Shown here piece by piece: positions 1 to 4,400 of a stretch of DNA of 7,071 nucleotides; the first letter of the stretch is position 1; each line of letters opens with the position of its first letter. The stretch is from contig JBBRLG010000398.1 in NCBI GenBank assembly GCA_038231495.1, forward strand, positions 1 to 7,071, written 5' to 3'. The notes under the pieces were generated by a model, which saw nothing but the letters and a program-made list of their open reading frames with translations, was not told the DNA's origin and did no database searches. The translations under genes and the position numbers were made by a program. The stretch comes from JBBRLG01 sp038231495. GTDB taxonomy: Bacteria > Planctomycetota > Planctomycetia > Gemmatales > Gemmataceae.

Positions 1-2
1 CG

Positions 3-110
3 GAGTTGCGGTCGCGGCTGCAGACGTTCATGCGCCACCTGGCCCACCTGCCCCAACACGTCCGGAACTACTTCAAACACCCTCGCATCCATTACGCGGC
101 CGCGCTATAA
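3..110 (+). CDS. C-terminal tail of an unidentified ORF, possibly a transposase (partial, 5' end outside window)
   Basis: The frame starting at base 3 is open from the window edge to a TAA at 108-110 and gives 35 residues. The tail is basic and helical, contains RHLAHLPQHVRNYF and ends in YAAAL. Planctomycete-like codon use (mostly G/C third positions) favours this frame over the others. The ending, a short basic helix followed by a 'YF-x-HP' turn and 'YAA', resembles the tails of some IS630-type transposases as I remember them; this is pattern memory, not a domain hit. It lies immediately upstream of an HNH gene that has lost its 5' part, which would fit a mobile element having inserted there. 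It could equally be the end of an ordinary host protein. I cannot assign a function from 35 residues. Confidence 0.35.
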   Translation, partial: ELRSRLQTFMRHLAHLPQHVRNYFKHPRIHYAAAL

Positions 111-139
111 TATGTGAGAATCTTATTTGCCGAGGTAAT

Positions 140-289
140 AAGTCGTTGGCTACGATTAAGCGCGAGTATCGCGTGAATCCGAAAGACGATCTGCGGCCCG
201 TATGTCCAAATTGTCATGCAGTGCTTCACCGACGACGCGAGCCATCTACCGTGGAAGAAGTAAAAGCGCTCTTGCGACACCCTGAATGA
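140..289 (+). pseudogene. HNH endonuclease remnant (C-terminal part only)
   Basis: The frame ending at TGA 287-289 encodes the typical C-terminal half of an HNH endonuclease of the McrA-like type. It has the stretch REYRVNPKDDLRPVCPNCHA followed by VLHRRREPSTVEEV. The CPNCH block (203-217) supplies the second zinc-cysteine pair and the last conserved histidine, and the flanking 'DLRPVCPNCHAxLH' is the family hallmark. The expected upstream part is missing: there is no CxxC pair, no 'VHH' metal-binding motif and no start codon in frame. Family-like sequence begins around SLATIKREY (143 onward). What precedes it (about 107-139) does not resemble the family and merges into a different ORF tail that stops at 110. 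The base composition is less GC-rich than the rest of the window, which suggests acquired DNA. The 5' boundary is approximate, somewhere in 111-142. It is almost certainly non-functional. The intact gene would have been a nicking or cleaving nuclease, often of phage or restriction origin. Confidence 0.7.
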
Positions 290-307
290 GCCGTGTCGGG
301 CCGCGTG

Positions 308-328
308 AACGTGGCCTGTCGCCACGTT
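308..328. terminator. Perfect 8-bp hairpin after the HNH remnant, possible terminator
   Basis: AACGTGGC (308-315) and GCCACGTT (321-328) are exact reverse complements around a 5-base loop. The hairpin starts 19 bases after the HNH stop codon and lies downstream of the convergent minus-strand gene. Neither strand has a T-run after the stem, so a canonical intrinsic terminator is not shown. It might instead be an operator-like palindrome. Confidence 0.3.
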
Positions 329-411
329 GACTCCGGTCAGTTCCCGAAAAAAATCGCGAACGGCGCGCTGCACGCCCCAGCCAAGCGCATCTCTGATGAT
401 AGGGGAGAATC

Positions 412-432
412 CTGGCCCGCAGCGCGGGCTGG
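412..432. other. GC-rich hairpin downstream of the minus-strand gene pair
   Basis: Bases 412-420 and 424-432 pair as a 9-bp stem, with two G-U wobbles when read as plus-strand RNA and a 3-base AGC loop. The core CCCGC/GCGGG is perfect. It sits about 86 bases beyond the stop codon of the DUF6941-like gene. No T-tract follows, so a terminator role is only a possibility. Confidence 0.25.
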
Positions 433-517
433 TCGCGTTCCCGTCTTGCCAAACGGAATCCATGAGGTGTCGCGTGTTGACTGCGAACAGATGCGCTCGC
501 CCCACCTCGCCGGAAAT

Positions 518-913
518 CTAAGACCGCTGATCCTGAAAGACGTCGAGGTGACGTTGTGTCAGAATCTCGCCATCAAATCGTAAGGCGACGAGGTAGCGTC
601 CAGGCATAGGGAAAACGCAGCGCTGAAGTCTTTGGAGAAAGTGGACCGGGACATCGGAAGCTGGAACCGTGTACCAGCGCGGGTAGCGGTAAACCAGCTG
701 CTCGGTCGTGGCGTTCAGCACCACGAATTCCATCAATCCGTCGCCTTCGCCGCCCATGAGCAGGGCATAGAAGTAAAACGGATCGACGGGTGACGGCCAA
801 TCGGCATAGGATCGCGCATTGAACAGGCCAACCAGCGACAGCGTTGCCGCGCTCGGGACGATGGTGACGTCGCGACAAAGGAGCGGACCGATGGCTCGTG
901 GTGGCTTCGCCAT
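518..913 (-). CDS. DUF6941-like family protein of unknown function
   Basis: The product is a 131-residue soluble protein with no signal peptide or membrane segment. It opens with KPPRAIGPLLCRDV and continues with an alternating beta pattern: SLVGLFNARSYADWPSP, then FYFYALLMGGEGDGLMEFVV, then a C-terminal FPMPGRYLVALRFDGEILTQ and a short RHLDVF strand. This order (an N-terminal 'LLC' start, a 'sLvglF' strand, a volume of beta strands, and a final 'FP.PG.Y.v.l..dGe.l..r' strand) matches the small all-beta family annotated as DUF6941, as I recall it, and the length fits. The ATG at 913-911 is preceded by a GGGG run six bases upstream, which is a weak ribosome binding site. It lies 69 bases downstream of a 68-codon gene on the same strand, suggesting co-transcription. 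Its function is unknown. I am confident it is a real gene and moderately confident of the family. Confidence 0.75.
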   Translation of the reverse strand: MAKPPRAIGPLLCRDVTIVPSAATLSLVGLFNARSYADWPSPVDPFYFYALLMGGEGDGLMEFVVLNATTEQLVYRYPRWYTVPASDVPVHFLQRLQRCVFPMPGRYLVALRFDGEILTQRHLDVFQDQRS

Positions 914-982
914 GTAGACCCCACGATCACGCGTGAACGTACACTGTAGTGAAAAGGTTCCTTACGGTCTGTTGGCACCGGG

Positions 983-1189
983 TCAAGACTCGAACGGAGG
1001 TGCGGCCGGTTTTCCGGGCGGAATATTGCTGGGCGGAATATTGCCAGGCAGAGTCCCGTTGGTGCTGAACACTTCTTCTGCAGGATCGTCCTCGGGAAAG
1101 CGGATGTGCCCATCGGCAGCGAGTTGGCCGTTGGTCACGAGCCATTCGTTGCCCAACCGGATGACGTTCAGGGGTGGCGGCCGGTCCAT
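983..1189 (-). CDS. Small hypothetical protein (68 aa) with an NIPPx repeat
   Basis: I do not recognise this protein. The N-terminal two thirds read like a compact folded piece: PLNVIRLGNEWLVTNGQLAA, then DGHIRFPEDDPAEEVF. The C-terminal third is low complexity and proline-rich, with a tandem NIPPS-NIPPG pentapeptide encoded by a perfect-but-one 15-bp duplication. Support for coding is the G/C-biased third position in this frame, an acidic-hydrophobic composition unlike the opposite-strand shadow, and the position just ahead of the DUF6941-like gene on the same strand. The ATG at 1189-1187 has only a weak GAGA-type leader (1197-1200 on the complementary strand). There is no signal peptide or membrane helix, so it is probably cytoplasmic and possibly a partner of the downstream product. 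Confidence 0.55.
   Translation of the reverse strand: MDRPPPLNVIRLGNEWLVTNGQLAADGHIRFPEDDPAEEVFSTNGTLPGNIPPSNIPPGKPAAPPFES
1016..1045. repeat. Two-copy 15-bp tandem repeat
   Basis: GGGCGGAATATTGCT (1016-1030) is followed directly by GGGCGGAATATTGCC (1031-1045), with one mismatch at the last base. The period is a multiple of three, so it duplicates the NIPPx pentapeptide in the minus-strand gene without shifting frame. This suggests replication slippage tolerated in a disordered tail. Confidence 0.9.
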
Positions 1190-1424
1190 GGTTTTTTCTC
1201 AGATTTGGCCTGGGCTAACGGTACAACACCTCTATGCTAACCGCGCCACGGCCTAGTCGCAAGACAGGCATAGCGATGAATGCTGACGGATGAACAGGAC
1301 CGCGGCTCGCGCGACGGCTGGGCGCAGCACTGAAATAAACTGGCGTGGCGCGCTTCATTCGGCGTCGGCCGGCATCTTTGAAAACAGGGGAATGCCCGCG
1401 ACCACGACTCTGAGAGGTGCTGCG
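1190..1424. promoter_or_regulatory. Divergent intergenic region
   Basis: This 235-bp gap separates the minus-strand gene pair from the large plus-strand gene and must hold promoters for both if the chosen starts are right. I see no convincing -35/-10 pair or operator palindrome. The plus-strand frame stays open back to an ATG at 1290, but residues coded by 1290-1424 (WRGALHSASAGIF and so on) do not look like a signal peptide or a domain. Confidence 0.4.
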
Positions 1425-1427
1425 GTG
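1414..1427 (+). promoter_or_regulatory. Shine-Dalgarno sequence deciding the start of the large gene
   Basis: GAGG at 1414-1417 is followed by a 7-base spacer and GTG at 1425-1427. The competing starts are worse: ATG 1392 has AGGGG only one base away, ATG 1449 has AAGGG directly touching it, and ATG 1290 has no clear site. Starting at 1425 also gives a textbook signal peptide. Confidence 0.55.
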
Positions 1428-4400
1428 AGCCGACGATTGCTCCAAGGGATGATTGCGCTGACCTTTGCCGGATTGCTCCTGTGCTTTGTCCTCGTCGCCA
1501 GATCGACGACAGTCGAGGCGGCCGACGGCAAGGAGCCTGCCGCAAAGGAGGCGCTCGGCAAGGATGTCTTCGGCGAGACCAAGGTCTTGACCATCCACCT
1601 CGAAATCTCGGCCAAGGAGTACGAGACGCTGCAGCCGCCCGCCGCCGGGTTCGGCCCGCCGGGCGGCGCCCAGCCCGCGCCGAAGGATCCCAAGGACCAG
1701 CGTCAGAGCGAGCGCAACCTTTTCGGCACTGAATTCTCCTGGGTTCAGGGCGACCTCTCGGCCGAAGGGAAAACCTACAAGCAAGTCGGCCTCCGCTACT
1801 CGGGCGAAATCACCTATTTCGCCTCGGCGCAGGGCTTGAAGCGGCCCTTCAAGATCGAGTTCAACCAGTTCGCCGATCAGCAATTCCACGGCCTCACTTC
1901 GCTCCAGCTGCACGCGATGCCGATGGACCCCGCCAAGGGCCGCGAGGTTCTGGCCTACTCCGTGTTCCGGGCCAGTGGCGTGCCCGCGCCGCGCACGGCC
2001 TTCGCCGAGGTCACGTTGACCGTCCCCGGCAAGTACGACAAGGAGTACCTCGGCCTGTACACCGTCGTCGAGAACGTGGACAAGACGTTCCTTCAAGACC
2101 GTTTCGGTGCTGACAAGGGCGTGCTGATGAAGCCGTTCCAGGTCCGCAGCGTCGACCAATTTGGCGACGACTGGGATCGGTACAAGGGGCCGTACCGACC
2201 GCAGTCCGAGCCGACGAAGGAGGAGGCGAAGCGCGTCATGGCCTTCACAGGACTGGTCAACAAGGCCGGGGATGACGAGTTCAAGAAAGAGATCGAGTCG
2301 TACCTCGACGTGGACGAATTCTTGCACTTCCTCGCCGCCAACGCCCTCACGTCGAACCGGGAAAGTGTCTTCGCCTTGGGGCACAACTACTGCCTGTATC
2401 TGAACCCCAAGACCAACAAGTTCGTCTTCCTCCCCGGCGACCTCGAATTCGCCCTGGGCAACTTCCTGCTGATGGGGACGGCGGATCAGCTCATGGACCT
2501 GAGCCTAACGCACCCCTATGCGGGCGAAAACAAGCTGGTGGACCGACTGCTCGCGATCAAGGACGTGAGCGAGAAGTATCAGAAGTTGCTCAAGGAACTC
2601 GCGGAGAAGACGTTTACGAAGGAACAACTGCTCAAGCAAATCGAGGCGGTCGAGCAGGTGACGAAGGAACCGCTGGCCAAGGAAAAGCAGGCCGCCGAAG
2701 CGCGCAAGGAAGCGGCACCCGGATTCGGTCCGCCTGGCGGCGGCGCGGCGGCGCAACCGCCGAGCTTGCAGACCTTCGCCGAGAAACGCACCGCCTCCGT
2801 TGCGACCCAACTTGCCGGGAAGGGCAAGGGCTATGTCCCCGCCGGGTTCGGCTTCGGTCCTCCCGGCGGCGGTGGTGGTCCCGGCGGCGGCGCACCAAAC
2901 CAGCCCATCGACGAGAAGACGTTCCGCGACACGGTCAAGGCTCCGGACGGTTTCGACGTGTCGCTCTTCGCCGCCCCACCGAAAGTAAACTATCCCGTAG
3001 CGCTGGCCGCCGCCCCGACCGGTGAGTTGTTCGTTGCCGTCGATGAGCAGGGTTCGATTGGTCGGACGCCCGGCGGCGGCAAGGTGCTGCGGTGCGTTGA
3101 CAAGAACGGCACCGGCAAGGTGGATGAAGTCACGGTCTTCGCGAAGATGGACCACCCGCGCGGCCTGATCTACCAGGACGGTAACCTTTGGGTTCTGCAC
3201 TCGACCTTCCTCAGCGTCTATCACGACGGCGGCAACGGCGTCGCGGACAAGTCGGAAGTCCTCGTGACCGGCTTGACCAGCGACATGGTCAATCAGCGCG
3301 GCGGCGACCACGCCACCAACGGCATCCGCATGGGGCTTGACGGCTGGATCTACATCGCCGTCGGCGACTACGGCCCCCCGGAGGCCAAGGGCAAGGACGG
3401 CAGTAAGATCACGATGCGCGGCGGCATCGTTCGTGTCCGACCCGACGGCACCGACCTGGAGATCTTCGTCACCGGGCTGCGGAACCCCTTCGACATCGGT
3501 ATGGACCCCTTCATGAACCTGTTCACGCGCGATAACGACGACAATCGCGCGGGCGGCTGGGACATCCGGGTGAGCCACCTGATCCAGGGCGCGTATTACG
3601 GCTACTCGCAGCACTACGCCAACTTCCCCGACGAGATCATGCCGCCGTTGGGTCAGTTCGGCGGCGGCTCCGGCACGGGCAACCTGTACCTGCAAGACGA
3701 GCGTTGGCCGGAGAAGTATCGCAACGTCCTGTACACGGGAGACTGGGGCCGGAGTGAAGTGTACCGGCACGAACTGCGTCCGAACGGCTCCACCTTCGAC
3801 CTGAAACAAGAGGTCTTCCTGAACATCCCCCGGCCGACGGGGATCGACATGGACGGCAGTGGACGCCTTTACGTCGCCAGCTGGCGCGGGGGCGAGGCCA
3901 GTAACTACGTCGGGCCGAACGTGGGTTTCGTCGCGCGGGTTATGCCCCGCGGGCTGAAGCCGACGCCCTTCCCGAAGCTCCGCGAAGCCGAACTTGCGCA
4001 ATTGATTGAGTATCTCTCCGGTCCAAATTCCGTCGCCCGCCTGCACAGTCAGCGAGAAATCCTGCGGCGCGGCCGCAAGGCTGAATCCACCGCGGCGCTC
4101 GTCAAGCTGGCCTCGGAGGCGACAGCACACCTGGAGGGACGGGTCGCCGCCGTCTTCGCCCTGAAGCAACTGGACGGCAAGGATGCCCACCCGGCGCTCC
4201 TGAAACTCGCGGAAGATGCCGTGCTGCGGGAATTTGCCCTGCGCGCGCTTACCGACCGCAAGAAGGAGTTGGACGGCCTTACCTTGAAGCGGTTCGTCGC
4301 CGCTCTAACCGACGAGTCGCCCCGCGTGCGGGCGCAGGCTCTCATCAGCCTCGCGCGGCTCAACGACGTCTCGGCGGCCAAGAGCATACTGCCACTCACG

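Larger units (their letters stand above)
290..517. other. Intergenic stretch with no supported gene
   Basis: This stretch lies between the HNH remnant and the convergent DUF6941-like gene. Open frames exist on both strands, but none gives a recognisable protein; the longer minus-strand frame runs straight through the antisense of the HNH remnant, so I treat it as a shadow. It contains two inverted repeats (308-328 and 412-432), described separately. Part of it could be decayed coding sequence. Confidence 0.5.

Noticed and set aside
92..505. 137-codon minus-strand frame
   Set aside because: Its second half is antisense to the clearly HNH-coding plus-strand frame, and the first half matches no family I know.
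293..583. 96-codon plus-strand frame after the HNH remnant
   Set aside because: It overlaps the end of the DUF6941-like gene on the opposite strand and has an unstructured composition with no motif.
933..1256. 107-codon plus-strand frame opposite the small hypothetical gene
   Set aside because: The minus-strand frame has better third-position bias and a more protein-like sequence; the plus frame looks like its shadow.
1425..1527. Lipoprotein signal (Cys in the hydrophobic core)
   Set aside because: The Cys is preceded by LLL, which does not fit a lipobox needing a small residue before Cys; a normal signal peptidase I site near VEA-A fits better.
1215..2384. 389-codon minus-strand frame opposite the large gene
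   Set aside because: It is a long antisense frame caused by GC-rich codon structure; the plus strand carries unmistakable CotH-like sequence here.
2505..4190. 561-codon minus-strand frame
   Set aside because: It is antisense to the linker and dehydrogenase domain, is rich in Arg, Val and Ala, and shows no motif; it is a shadow of high GC3.
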